This document shows positions 26,211 to 34,123 of a stretch of 64,000 bases of DNA, piece after piece. Source of the stretch: an uncultured Chitinophaga sp. (lineage in GTDB: Bacteria; Bacteroidota; Bacteroidia; Cytophagales; Cyclobacteriaceae); NCBI GenBank assembly GCA_902168205.1, contig CABHOK010000018.1, forward strand, positions 124,001-188,000. The letters run 5' to 3'. The translations under genes and the position numbers were made by a program. Within the stretch, counting starts at the first letter, position 1. Every line of letters begins with the position of its first letter. A model generated the notes under the pieces. The model made no database searches and was not told the DNA's origin. It saw only the letters and a program-made list of their open reading frames with translations.

Positions 26211-26650
26211 AAGAGGATGAAGCATTGATTCGCGAAGCACAATCACAGGATTTCCCTGCGGTCTATGATTTTATCAATGCATTGGAAAATATAGTCTTTG
26301 ATAAAGACAAACAACGTTTGCTTTTTGAAAGCAATATTCAGGACAAAGACTATTGTTATCGGGTAGCATTACTTAACGACAAAGTTGCGGGGTATATCAG
26401 TTGTCATACACAAATGTTACTTCATCACGGTGGGCGTATCGGGGAGATTCAGGAACTGTTTGTGGCTGCCGATAAACGAAACTATGGTATCGGTAAATTG
26501 TTAGTAAATGCGGTGAAGCTGTGGGCACAACAAAATGAAGTGCTTCAGTTGGAAGTGACTGCTAACAATGATCGTCTCCAAACGCATCAATTCTATACCC
26601 GCGAAGGGTTTGTGCATACGCATAAAAAATTTGTTTACGGAATTTTTTAG
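26207..26650 (+). CDS. GNAT family N-acetyltransferase
   Basis: 147 residues; the sixth GNAT of the 16.5-26.7 kb stretch. ReAQSQDFPAVYDFINALEN at the start, GEIQELFVAADKRNYGIGKLLVNAVKLWAQQNEVLQLEVTANNDRLQTHQFYTREGFVHTHKKF at the end; the loop NYGIGKLL replaces the more usual RGxGxG. Start and upstream stop overlap (ATGA). Confidence 0.88.
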   Translation: MKEDEALIREAQSQDFPAVYDFINALENIVFDKDKQRLLFESNIQDKDYCYRVALLNDKVAGYISCHTQMLLHHGGRIGEIQELFVAADKRNYGIGKLLVNAVKLWAQQNEVLQLEVTANNDRLQTHQFYTREGFVHTHKKFVYGIF

Positions 26651-26810
26651 CCCGTTCCGGTAACTATCGAGACAGATCTTTTTGCAGAGAAAATACAAAG
26701 GGGGTTTATGTAATTTAGACAGCAGGCTATAGCTTTTTATTTAAAGTAAAACGAAGAAAGGCAGACAAAATTCATCTGCGTATATCCGTCCCGATAGTTA
26801 CCGGGACGGG
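26651..26810. repeat. Gap flanked by a 23-bp inverted repeat
   Basis: CCCGTTCCGGTAACTATCGA (26651-26670, arm continues to 26673) and its near reverse complement ending CCGGGACGGG (26787-26809) match at 21 of 23 positions. The interior 113 nt are AT-rich and non-coding. Size and termini resemble a very small MITE-like or paired palindromic element; no target duplication was identified. Confidence 0.55.
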
Positions 26811-26820
26811 CAAAAAAAAT

Positions 26821-27210
26821 ATGAAAATAGAACACATCGCCATTTGGGTAAACGACCTGGAGAACATGAAATCCTTCTATGAAAAGTATTTCCATGTTAC
26901 GGCAGGAGACAAGTATATCAATACCAAAAAGAATTTCGAATCGTACTTTTTAAGTTTTGAAAGTGGTTGTCGGCTGGAGATTATGAAGATGCCCGGTATA
27001 CCTGCAAGTACCAATGATATTTACAAACAATTCACCGGACTCATTCACGTTGCCATTACCACGGGCAGTAAACAACACGTAGATGTACTCACCGAACAAC
27101 TGCGGGCCGATGGCTATGAAGTAGTAGGAGAACCGCGCACCACCGGAGACGGTTATTACGAAAGCGTAGTGCTCGACCCCGAAGGCAATCGAATTGAAAT
27201 AACAGCGTAA
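26821..27210 (+). CDS. VOC-family protein (glyoxalase/bleomycin resistance fold)
   Basis: 129 residues, a single vicinal-oxygen-chelate unit of two beta-alpha-beta-beta-beta modules. [22 protein letters not shown] begins module 1 with a potential metal His. [56 protein letters not shown] forms module 2, ending in the Glu ligand. The reaction is unknown. The inverted repeat described above lies in its upstream region. Confidence 0.88.
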   Translation: MKIEHIAIWVNDLENMKSFYEKYFHVTAGDKYINTKKNFESYFLSFESGCRLEIMKMPGIPASTNDIYKQFTGLIHVAITTGSKQHVDVLTEQLRADGYEVVGEPRTTGDGYYESVVLDPEGNRIEITA

Positions 27211-27317
27211 TTCAAACACCAGCGTCTTTTCAAAGAGTATAGCATCCGGTCATACTTTTATTCATTCTCCTGTTTGGGTAAATTTTGTATTTTCACCGTC
27301 TAATAATTGTCCAGCGT

Positions 27318-27725
27318 ATGACCCAAACTCGCAGAACATTCATCGCCAGCGCAGCTGTATTAACAGCCGGAGTGGCTTCAGGTATGTCATTAACAACTAT
27401 GGAAACAAAAACAAAAAAACAACTTGCTCACCATGTGTTCTTCTGGTTGAAGAACCCGGACTCAAAAGAAGATCTCAACAAACTTTTGGAAGGACTCAAT
27501 ACACTTCGTAAAATTGAATCAGTGCGCAGCATACACATCGGTGTACCGGCCAGCACGGAGAAACGCGATGTGGTAGATGCAAGCTACGCAGCTTCTGAAT
27601 TGATTTTCTTCGATGATGTTGCCGGACAAGATGCTTACCAGGTACATCCTATACATAAGAAATTCGTAGAAAATTACTCACACCTCTGGTCGAAGGTAAT
27701 TGTTTACGATTCAATTGACTTATAG
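27318..27725 (+). CDS. Exported Dabb-domain protein
   Basis: 135 residues from ATG 27318. The N-terminus MTQTRRTFIASAAVLTAGVASG has a twin-arginine motif and hydrophobic stretch, typical of a Tat signal; the upstream ATG adds only a non-conserved extension. The mature part (LAHHVFFWLKNPDSKEDLNKLLEGLNTLRKIESVRSIHIGVP to the end) is a stress-responsive A/B barrel (Dabb) ferredoxin-like domain. Function of exported Dabb proteins is unknown. Confidence 0.85.
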   Translation: MTQTRRTFIASAAVLTAGVASGMSLTTMETKTKKQLAHHVFFWLKNPDSKEDLNKLLEGLNTLRKIESVRSIHIGVPASTEKRDVVDASYAASELIFFDDVAGQDAYQVHPIHKKFVENYSHLWSKVIVYDSIDL

Positions 27726-27734
27726 TATACTTAT

Positions 27735-27808
27735 AGAAGTAAGAAGCCAGGAGTAAGAAGAGATTATCTTAACTCTGCTCGTTACTCCTGGCTTTTATTT
27801 TTACTTCT
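27735..27808. terminator. Bidirectional nested terminator
   Basis: AAGCCAGGAGTAA (27744-27756) pairs exactly with TTACTCCTGGCTT (27782-27794). An outer pair AGAAGTAA/TTACTTCT (27735-27742 and 27801-27808) extends it. It separates the convergent genes ending at 27725 and 27817. Confidence 0.85.
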
Positions 27809-27816
27809 GAAAAAGA

Positions 27817-28383
27817 TTACTTCTTCCGAATCGTACATCCCACCGGTCTCACCTCCGGAGTTTGTACCGCCTGATTGGCCAGCATAATATCAATAGCATC
27901 TTTCAGGTGATGATGACGTACATCGGCTTCTACCTGGGCATTGTCATCAATCGCACCTTTATATACAATGGTAAATTTACCGCCATTGTTTTTCAGTAAA
28001 TATACCGCAGGGCTTTTAGTCGCCCCCAACGCATTCATCAATGTCTGATCTTTATCAGCAAGGTATGGCAATGATATACCAGCCTGCTGTGCTTTCTTTA
28101 CCATGGCATCGGTTGATTCGTTGGTATCAACGTGCGAGTTCACCAGCAGCACAGGTACTTTGTCCTGGTAATCACGCGAAAGTTTGTTAATACGTGCACG
28201 GTAGTATTCGTCATAAGGACACGCGTTGCTGGTAAAGATTATAACCAGTCCTTCGCACGAAGGATATGTCTCCAGCGATACCGTATTACCGTTCACTACA
28301 TTTACCAGTTTAAAGTCTTGCACAGTTTGCGCGTTAGCAGCGAAACATACAACCAGTGCCAACAGGGCGATGAGCTTTCTCAT
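27817..28383 (-). CDS. Exported thioredoxin-fold (redoxin/AhpC-TSA type) protein
   Basis: 188 residues with signal peptide MRKLIALLALVVCFAANAQ. The thioredoxin-like domain shows GLVIIFTSNACPYDEYYRARINKLSRDYQDKVPVLLVNSH, with a single cysteine in NACPYDEYY rather than CxxC, then LPYLADKDQTLMNALGATKSPAVYLL with the cis-Pro loop. This suggests a peroxiredoxin-like or thiol-sensing role in the periplasm. It overlaps the upstream phosphopantetheinyl transferase by 4 nt, although the functional link is not obvious. Confidence 0.86.
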   Translation of the reverse strand: MRKLIALLALVVCFAANAQTVQDFKLVNVVNGNTVSLETYPSCEGLVIIFTSNACPYDEYYRARINKLSRDYQDKVPVLLVNSHVDTNESTDAMVKKAQQAGISLPYLADKDQTLMNALGATKSPAVYLLKNNGGKFTIVYKGAIDDNAQVEADVRHHHLKDAIDIMLANQAVQTPEVRPVGCTIRKK

Positions 28384-29015
28384 GATGCGTTACGTTTGTT
28401 CAATACTACTACAAAGTTCGGGTAAACGATGTAGTATAAAGGTATTATCGTTTCTATATCCTTGACAATAATTTTGCCAAGAATATGTCCTTCGTTTTGC
28501 CGCGTAAACGGACTTATAATCAGGTTTTCAGCGAGCGTCAGGTCTTTCTTTCCATATATTTTTATCAGTGCTTCCTTGGCGCACCAGTAAATGCAGCACT
28601 TCACAATATCATGGCCGGCATCGGTTAGTTCGTCTTTATGAAATACCCGGGGGGCTACACGCAGAAGTTTTTCCTGTGGCTGCTCCAGGTCAATGCCCAC
28701 CGAAATTTCACGATCGATCAATGCACCAACGTATGGATACGAGTGACTGAGAGAAAGCTGAAAGTCATGTGCTTTTGGAAAGGGCTTTCCGAATTCATCC
28801 TTCACAATTCCTTTAAACGACAGGCCAAGTCTTTCCATAATTGTTTTCACAACTACGCGACCGCCAAACCACTCCATGCGTTTTTTCGGATTATGTATGG
28901 AAGGAGGGAGTTCATCTACCGTTCCAACCATGCGCTGCAACGTTTCTTCGTCTTCTTCAATCTTCCACAGCGCCCAGCCTCCGGTATCAGTAATAACTAT
29001 TTTCTCTAATGCCAT
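28380..29015 (-). CDS. 4'-phosphopantetheinyl transferase superfamily protein
   Basis: 211 residues, Sfp-type length. Magnesium-binding residues are visible in VGIDLEQ (Asp109, Glu111) and the WCAKEALIKIYGK motif (Glu148). The N-terminal half contains KRMEWFGGRVVVKTIMERLGLSF, the usual adaptor region. It would transfer phosphopantetheine from CoA to acyl or peptidyl carrier proteins. No carrier protein, PKS or NRPS gene lies in the window. The thioredoxin-fold gene follows with a 4-nt overlap. Confidence 0.9.
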   Translation of the reverse strand: MALEKIVITDTGGWALWKIEEDEETLQRMVGTVDELPPSIHNPKKRMEWFGGRVVVKTIMERLGLSFKGIVKDEFGKPFPKAHDFQLSLSHSYPYVGALIDREISVGIDLEQPQEKLLRVAPRVFHKDELTDAGHDIVKCCIYWCAKEALIKIYGKKDLTLAENLIISPFTRQNEGHILGKIIVKDIETIIPLYYIVYPNFVVVLNKRNAS

Positions 29016-29147
29016 TCGGTTAAGGTAAAGATCTGAGCTTGCCTTTGTCTGTATGCGTTGACAAAAACACGGATCATGTGGATTTAATCAAATTTTATTT
29101 TCATAAAACATTCCGAAAGTTAGAACTTTGGCCGTTTAATTCAGGGA

Positions 29148-30056
29148 ATGTCGAAGATAGAAGTAGTAAAACGCCATACACTTACGGGGCACAACGATTG
29201 TGTTTATACCCTGGAGCGATCTGATGTTGATTCTATCTTCTTCTCTGCCGCAGGTGACGGTATGGTTGTGGCATGGAATTTAAGCGATCCGGAGAACGGA
29301 GCACTGATTGCCAAACTTCCCAACTCGATATATGCTTTACATCATCACTCGTTGAGTGGATTGTTATTGGCAGGCCACAACTACGAGGGCATTCATGTAT
29401 TGGACTGGAAGAATAAAACGGAAGTAGGATCGTTACAAATAACAAAGGCGTCAATCTTTGATATACAGTCTGTTAATGATGACGTATTCATTGCCACTGG
29501 AGAGGGCGCAGTAATAAAAATCGCGTTGTCTACCTTGAGTGTCCTGGCAAAGAATCAGTCTTCCGAAAAGAGCGCCCGTACTATTGCTATACATCCGCGA
29601 AGCGGAGATATAGTGGTGGGCTATAGCGATAACTATATTCGAGTATTCGATACCGACCTGAATCTGAAGCATGCCTGGCAGGCGCACGCTAACTCGGTTT
29701 TTACCATTCGCTTTACTCCGGATGGAAATTTTTTAATGAGTGGCTCGCGCGATGCACGGTTGAAAGCCTGGGATGTAAACAGCAACTATACCCAGGTAGC
29801 CGAAGTGGTGGCGCACATGTATGCGATAAATCACCTCGATTTTAGTCCGGATAACAAACATTTCGTAACTTGTAGCATGGATAAGTCCTTAAAAGTGTGG
29901 AAGTTGGATGAGCTGAGGCTGCTCAAGGTGATAGACCGCGCGCGGCACGCAGGGCATGGAACTTCTGTGAACAAGGTTTTATGGACCAGCCATGAAGATC
30001 AACTGGTGAGTGCCAGCGATGATCGAACCATTTCCATCTGGAATATCATTTTTTAA
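29148..30056 (+). CDS. WD40 repeat protein
   Basis: 302 residues, cytoplasmic (no signal), consisting of about seven WD-type blades: LTGHNDCVYTLERSDVD...VVAWNLSD, IHVLDWKN, IRVFDTDLNLKHAWQAHANSVFTIRFTPDGNFLMSGSRDARLKAWDVNS, INHLDFSPDNKHFVTCSMDKSLKVWKL, and NKVLWTSHEDQLVSASDDRTISIWNIIF. Such stand-alone propellers are scaffolds; the partner is unknown. The DivIVA-domain gene begins 11 nt downstream and folB overlaps that, so the three probably form one transcript. Confidence 0.92.
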   Translation: MSKIEVVKRHTLTGHNDCVYTLERSDVDSIFFSAAGDGMVVAWNLSDPENGALIAKLPNSIYALHHHSLSGLLLAGHNYEGIHVLDWKNKTEVGSLQITKASIFDIQSVNDDVFIATGEGAVIKIALSTLSVLAKNQSSEKSARTIAIHPRSGDIVVGYSDNYIRVFDTDLNLKHAWQAHANSVFTIRFTPDGNFLMSGSRDARLKAWDVNSNYTQVAEVVAHMYAINHLDFSPDNKHFVTCSMDKSLKVWKLDELRLLKVIDRARHAGHGTSVNKVLWTSHEDQLVSASDDRTISIWNIIF

Positions 30057-30067
30057 ACTTTAGTATT

Positions 30068-30871
30068 ATGAGAGTAACACCACTAGACATCCGGCAGAAG
30101 ACGTTCGAGAAGAACTTTCGCGGATACCAGACAGATGAAGTTAATGCTTTTTTGCTCACGCTGTCGCAGGAATGGGAGCGCGTTATGGACGAGAACAAAG
30201 AGCTTCGTATAAAACTCGAAGCCACAGAACGCGAAGTGACCAAGCTTCGTGAAGTTGAAAGTTCGCTCTACAAAACTTTAAAGACGGCAGAAGATACCGG
30301 TGCCAATGTTATTGAACAGGCGCGCTATGCTGCGGATCTGCATCTGAAAGAAACACAGATGAAAGCTGATGCTTTACTGCATGAGGCGAAAACAAAAGCC
30401 CGTGATACGATTGAAGAATCAGACGTGCGCGCAAAAGAAATTGTAGCCGAGATGGAAGACCGCCTCAAGATGATGGTGGAAAACTATAAGAAGCTCGAGT
30501 CGCATCGCGAAGATTTACTCGCAGATTTGAAACGTCTTTCCAATGATACCATCGATCGTGTAGAGCGTGCCCGCGCGCATACAAAAGACTTCGATCCGGA
30601 TCAGCACTTAGCCATGGCGAAACGTGAAGCGAAAAAGATAGCCTTCCCGAACCAGCATTACTTCGAAGAAAAACTCCCCACTCCTGTACAGGAAGAAATT
30701 CAACTTCTTCCAAAAGAACCTATAGCCGTAAAAGAGCCCGTTGTTATACAGCGCGAAATTGCCAAGGAACCTCCGTATACACCTCCCCCTGTATTGGAAG
30801 AGGTAAGTATAACGCCACCTCCGGCACCGGTTAAAAAAGTAATGAAATCTTTCTTTGACGAGATTGCATGA
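30068..30871 (+). CDS. DivIVA-domain coiled-coil protein
   Basis: 267 residues. The first ~50 residues (MRVTPLDIRQKTFEKNFRGYQTDEVNAFLLTLSQEWERVM) match the DivIVA/GpsB membrane-curvature-binding domain. A long coiled coil follows (~45-180, rich in Lys/Glu/Ala), then a Pro-rich C-terminal tail (PPYTPPPVLEEVSITPPPAPVKK) and a short final helix. In Gram-positives DivIVA marks poles and septa. Its role in Bacteroidota is poorly known. It is translationally coupled to folB by an ATGA overlap. Confidence 0.88.
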   Translation: MRVTPLDIRQKTFEKNFRGYQTDEVNAFLLTLSQEWERVMDENKELRIKLEATEREVTKLREVESSLYKTLKTAEDTGANVIEQARYAADLHLKETQMKADALLHEAKTKARDTIEESDVRAKEIVAEMEDRLKMMVENYKKLESHREDLLADLKRLSNDTIDRVERARAHTKDFDPDQHLAMAKREAKKIAFPNQHYFEEKLPTPVQEEIQLLPKEPIAVKEPVVIQREIAKEPPYTPPPVLEEVSITPPPAPVKKVMKSFFDEIA

Positions 30872-31227
30872 GCGGACGCGTAGCGCTCGAAGGTCTTGAG
30901 TTTCATGCCTACCACGGTTTATATCCCCATGAACGCGAATCCGGAAACTGGTTCGAAGTAGATATAGCAGTGGATACTGATTTTACGGAAGCAGCCGAGC
31001 ATGACGACCTGATGGGCACCATCAATTATGAAACACTCTTCCGTATTGTAAAAGAAGAGATGGCCAAGCCTTCCAAACTGCTGGAAACTGTAGCCGGAAA
31101 AATTGCTGATGATGTATTGAAAGCTTTACCCGCTGCCAAAGTTGTAGAGTTGAAAATATCCAAGCTGAATCCGCCTATAGGAGGAAAGTGCAGAAGGGCA
31201 ACAGTAAGTCTCATTCGGAAGCGCTGA
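30868..31227 (+). CDS. folB: Dihydroneopterin aldolase
   Basis: 119 residues, standard FolB length. GRVALEGLEFHAYHGLYPHERESGNWFEVDI at the N-terminus carries the HAYHGxxxxE family signature with catalytic Tyr. The conserved TINYETLFRIVKEEM segment, the Glu-containing KLLETVAGKIADDVL and the C-terminal VVELKISKLNPPIGG carrying the catalytic Lys follow. It cleaves dihydroneopterin to 6-hydroxymethyl-dihydropterin in folate synthesis. It overlaps the DivIVA-like gene by 4 nt. Confidence 0.95.
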   Translation: MSGRVALEGLEFHAYHGLYPHERESGNWFEVDIAVDTDFTEAAEHDDLMGTINYETLFRIVKEEMAKPSKLLETVAGKIADDVLKALPAAKVVELKISKLNPPIGGKCRRATVSLIRKR

Positions 31228-31272
31228 TCTATATTCTTTCACTAAAAAACATAACCTATTTCTCCCTTCTCT

Positions 31273-32127
31273 ATGCGTTTTGTAGCCGTTGTATTTTTGC
31301 TGTTAGCCTCACCGGTCATTGCTCAGGATAAACCAGCCTACAAGGTCTTTACCCAAGAAGGTAAAGCTATTGCTTACGATAAGATGATAAAGGACGTAAG
31401 TAAAAACGACATCGTGTTGTTTGGTGAGCTGCACGATAATGCAATAGACCATTGGCTGGAGTTACAGGTAACAAAAGATATATATACTATACAACCTGAT
31501 CTTGTATTAGGTTTTGAAATGTTTGAAGCCGATGATCAGATTGTATTGAATGAATATCTGAATGGCACCATCGAAGAAAGACACCTGCTGAACGAAGCTA
31601 AAGTTTGGGATAACTATAAGAACGACTATAAACCATTGGTTGAATTTGCAAAGGAAAAGAAACTGCCTGCTATAGCCAGCAACATTCCGAGGCGCTATGC
31701 AAACCTGGTATATCGAAAAGGTATAGAGTCGTTGCAGACTTTACCAGACGAAGCGAAACAATGGATAGCTCCATTACCGATGGATATAGATCTGAACCTG
31801 CCGGGTTATAAAGGAATGATGTCAATGGGAGGACACCAACCCAGCGGTAGTGGCGAGAACATGGCCAAGTCTCAAGCCACGAAAGATGCTACCATGGCGC
31901 ACTTCATTCTCAAAAACAAAAAGACGATTACACTGCACTTCAACGGTGCATATCACTCTCAAAACTTCGAGGGTATAAACTGGTATTTAAAGAAAGCCGA
32001 TCCGAAGCTAAAGATCGTCACCATTCACTCTGTTGAACAAGACTCACTCGATAAGCTCGATGATGCCAATAAAAATACGGCAGACTATATCATCTGTATT
32101 CCCAAAGATATGACGAAGACATATTGA
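31273..32127 (+). CDS. ChaN-family exported protein
   Basis: 284 residues with signal peptide MRFVAVVFLLLASPVIAQ. The ChaN/Tiki-like fold signature NDIVLFGELHDNAIDHWLELQVTKDIY begins the domain, followed by LGFEMFEADDQIVLNEYL. PAIASNIPRRYANLVYRKGIESL is in the middle and LHFNGAYHSQNFEGINWYLKK is near the end. Campylobacter ChaN binds heme cofacially between two protomers; iron or heme uptake is therefore a plausible role here, with no TonB receptor nearby. Confidence 0.87.
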   Translation: MRFVAVVFLLLASPVIAQDKPAYKVFTQEGKAIAYDKMIKDVSKNDIVLFGELHDNAIDHWLELQVTKDIYTIQPDLVLGFEMFEADDQIVLNEYLNGTIEERHLLNEAKVWDNYKNDYKPLVEFAKEKKLPAIASNIPRRYANLVYRKGIESLQTLPDEAKQWIAPLPMDIDLNLPGYKGMMSMGGHQPSGSGENMAKSQATKDATMAHFILKNKKTITLHFNGAYHSQNFEGINWYLKKADPKLKIVTIHSVEQDSLDKLDDANKNTADYIICIPKDMTKTY

Positions 32128-32139
32128 GAGTTTTTGGCC

Positions 32140-32225
32140 CGCAGAAGACGCAGATTTGCGCGGAAAAAGACAGAACCCTGAGATGTCAGATAAAATATAT
32201 CTGCGGTAATCTGCAAAATCAACGG
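32140..32225. repeat. CGCAGATTTGCGCGGA / ATCTGCGGTAATCTGC inverted repeat
   Basis: CCCGCAGAAGACGCAGATTT precedes ATATCTGCGGTAATCTGC; GCAGA/TCTGC words in opposite orientation can pair. The element fills the gap between convergent genes and could act as a terminator, although the T-run is weak. Confidence 0.5.
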
Positions 32226-32248
32226 GAAAACAAAAAGTGGCTATGGTC

Positions 32249-32872
32249 TTAATCGTTTTTAGAAGCAGCCATCATGTTGGAAGTTCTCTTTTCTGTTACT
32301 ATAGTCTTAATTAAGCTATATAAAATCTCGGTGTGCCATTCGTTGTAGTCAATCCATATATGGAATTCAGGTTTGTCGCGTTTTGATAAAACAAAGAACC
32401 GCGTATAAGCTTTGAATTCAAGTTCCTCCCAGGTAAAGTTCAAGCCTGTTCCGGCAACATCAATACCCTGCTGATGTATGTTTAGTTTACCAATGTGTAC
32501 CGTTTCCTGATGCTCATAGAAACGGATCAGATATTGATCAACAACGTCTTTAAAGTAATGCTCCCAGAGTAGCGTTATCACCTCTGTAAAGATTTTGTCG
32601 TAATGATTTTTCTGCCAGAAGAAATTCTTGAATCGAATTGTCATCAGCTTGCCTTCTCTGTCTTTTATAGTGATTGTATACTTTCTTCCAACGGTTATGA
32701 GATCCCATCGAATAGGTTCTGCTATATATTTAAAATCGGCTACTTCGGATTTTAATATTTCATTGTAGCCGCGACTTTTCAGATCGAACTCATCATACCG
32801 GATTTTATCGGGGGCTATGGTGAGAGTCCTTGCCCTGTCAAACGGACCTGCTTTTAACGTATACTGTTTCAT
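32249..32872 (-). CDS. Uncharacterised protein, possible PH-like beta domains
   Basis: 207 residues, no signal peptide and no membrane segment. I do not recognise a family. The N-terminal ~95 residues alternate short strands (YTLKAGPFDRARTLTIAPDKIRYDEFDLKSRGYNEILKSEVADFKYIAEPIRW... KYTITIKDREGKLMTIRFKNFFWQKN). The second half repeats a similar pattern (IGKLNIHQQGIDVAGTGLNFTWEELEFKAYTRFFVLSKRDKPEFHIWIDYNEW). Two PH/GRAM-like or YcxB-like modules are my best structural guess. It overlaps the kinase-like gene by 4 nt and is probably coupled to it. Confidence 0.75.
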   Translation of the reverse strand: MKQYTLKAGPFDRARTLTIAPDKIRYDEFDLKSRGYNEILKSEVADFKYIAEPIRWDLITVGRKYTITIKDREGKLMTIRFKNFFWQKNHYDKIFTEVITLLWEHYFKDVVDQYLIRFYEHQETVHIGKLNIHQQGIDVAGTGLNFTWEELEFKAYTRFFVLSKRDKPEFHIWIDYNEWHTEILYSLIKTIVTEKRTSNMMAASKND

Positions 32873-33423
32873 TGCAAAAAACTAAAATGAGAATGTATAG
32901 CCTGCATCACAATTTTTACCCTGCTTTCAACAGATTTATTTCCACGAATTTCAACAACCGGGCAGTTTAATTTCTTCAACCACTCTTCATGAGCCTGCAG
33001 TGTTCTGCCACGTGCTATACCAGAGTCATAGCCGGAAGCCCAATCGATAAACTCGTTGAATAATCGATTTCGTTCTTCATTGGTATAGATTATTTCACCG
33101 TAGCGTTCTAACTCCCGCTGTTTCAACCGCTCTATTCGTATAGTAGACGGTATCCATAGAAAGACTACGAGGTCAAACGTTGTTAACCATTCATCGCCCC
33201 AACTTATAAATGAACCACCAAGCAATGCGTCTTTATACGGCACTATATCCTGTTGAAGCATTGCGTTACGCTTTGCCGGATCTCTGCGAATAGTGAAGGG
33301 AGGATTGGAGGGTTCCCAGTAATAATAATCGCTATCAAAATAAGGTATATTCAGCTCCCGCGACAGTTGTTCGCCCAGCGTTGTTACGCCACTTCCGGAT
33401 GCTCCTACAATGTTGATTTTCAT
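32869..33423 (-). CDS. P-loop kinase-like protein with altered Walker A
   Basis: 184 residues, related to adenylate or shikimate kinase-like P-loop proteins. The loop is INIVGASGSGVTTLGEQLS (residues 4-22); the position normally held by the Walker A lysine is Val. Relatives with GASGSGTTT exist, so the loss is probably a family feature rather than damage. DLVVFLWIPSTIRIERLKQRELERYG matches the LID/arginine region seen in the group. The nucleotide and acceptor substrate are unknown. Confidence 0.8.
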   Translation of the reverse strand: MKINIVGASGSGVTTLGEQLSRELNIPYFDSDYYYWEPSNPPFTIRRDPAKRNAMLQQDIVPYKDALLGGSFISWGDEWLTTFDLVVFLWIPSTIRIERLKQRELERYGEIIYTNEERNRLFNEFIDWASGYDSGIARGRTLQAHEEWLKKLNCPVVEIRGNKSVESRVKIVMQAIHSHFSFLQ

Positions 33424-33446
33424 GAAGCTATCTTATAAACGATGAT

Positions 33447-34061
33447 CTAGTCGAGCTCACCGGGAGCATAAGCAATATCTTTGTTCTGCAGTCTGTAAGC
33501 AACCTTTAATTGTTCCTGTTTACTTATACGGGTCGTAAATATATCCGGCCGGGGTAATCTCTTCTCGTACTTTTTGATGAGCTCCTTCTCCAACTCCTGA
33601 TGCGTTTTTAGCGAGCCATCTTTCATGATGTGAAGAACGTCAATACCATCCTGCACCAGCGCGGTCGACACCATTCCAAAACGATGACAATCTAACGGTT
33701 CTCCTTCAGCACACATCAACGCTATAGTATATCCTTTGGCAATACCTTGTTTCAGACGTTCGATGCCTTGTCTGAAGTGAGGTGCATGATGTACCTTTTC
33801 GAAATCAAGCTGTCCTGAATTGTCCAGTAATTCTTTGTCTGTTTGTCGCGCACCAAATTCCTTTGAAAAATGCAGGTATTTAATGTCATTGTTTTTGAGA
33901 AAGACAGACAGCATATCTTTATTATACTGTGGATTATAATTACTGGCAGCTACACTTCGCACATCTACCAGACAATTTATATGATGCATCTGCAGTAGTT
34001 TCAGAAAATATACCAGTTCGTGTGTGGAATGCCCAACCGTATATATACTACTCATCTGCAT
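33447..34061 (-). CDS. DUF488-family protein
   Basis: 204 residues. The family opens IYTVGHSTHELVYFLKLLQMHHINCLVDVRSVAASNYNPQYN and contains YLHFSKEFGAR and the conserved YTIALMCAEGEPLDCHRFGMVSTAL with Cys residues. The function of DUF488 is not established. It is on the same strand as the P-loop kinase but 23 nt upstream of its start, so a shared transcript is likely. Confidence 0.88.
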   Translation of the reverse strand: MQMSSIYTVGHSTHELVYFLKLLQMHHINCLVDVRSVAASNYNPQYNKDMLSVFLKNNDIKYLHFSKEFGARQTDKELLDNSGQLDFEKVHHAPHFRQGIERLKQGIAKGYTIALMCAEGEPLDCHRFGMVSTALVQDGIDVLHIMKDGSLKTHQELEKELIKKYEKRLPRPDIFTTRISKQEQLKVAYRLQNKDIAYAPGELD

Positions 34062-34066
34062 TTTAA

Positions 34067-34109
34067 CCTTTGTGACGCTTTGTGTCTCTTTCGTTCTCTG
34101 TGCAACTGG
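34067..34109. repeat. Family E repeat (CTTTGTGACGCTTTGTGTC)
   Basis: ACCTTTGTGACGCTTTGTGT, CTCTTTCGTTCTCTGTGCAA; the same CTTTGTG/TCTGTG words occur at 40594-40664 and 41835-41885. Confidence 0.5.
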
Positions 34110-34123
34110 ATTTTTCGATGAGC

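Noticed and set aside
16569-27725. Defence island or integrated mobile element
   Set aside because: No nuclease, methylase, toxin, integrase or tRNA border was seen; gene content is metabolic and composition looks like the neighbours.
28380-29015. Secondary-metabolite cluster around the phosphopantetheinyl transferase
   Set aside because: No PKS, NRPS, carrier protein or ketosynthase gene is visible within the window.
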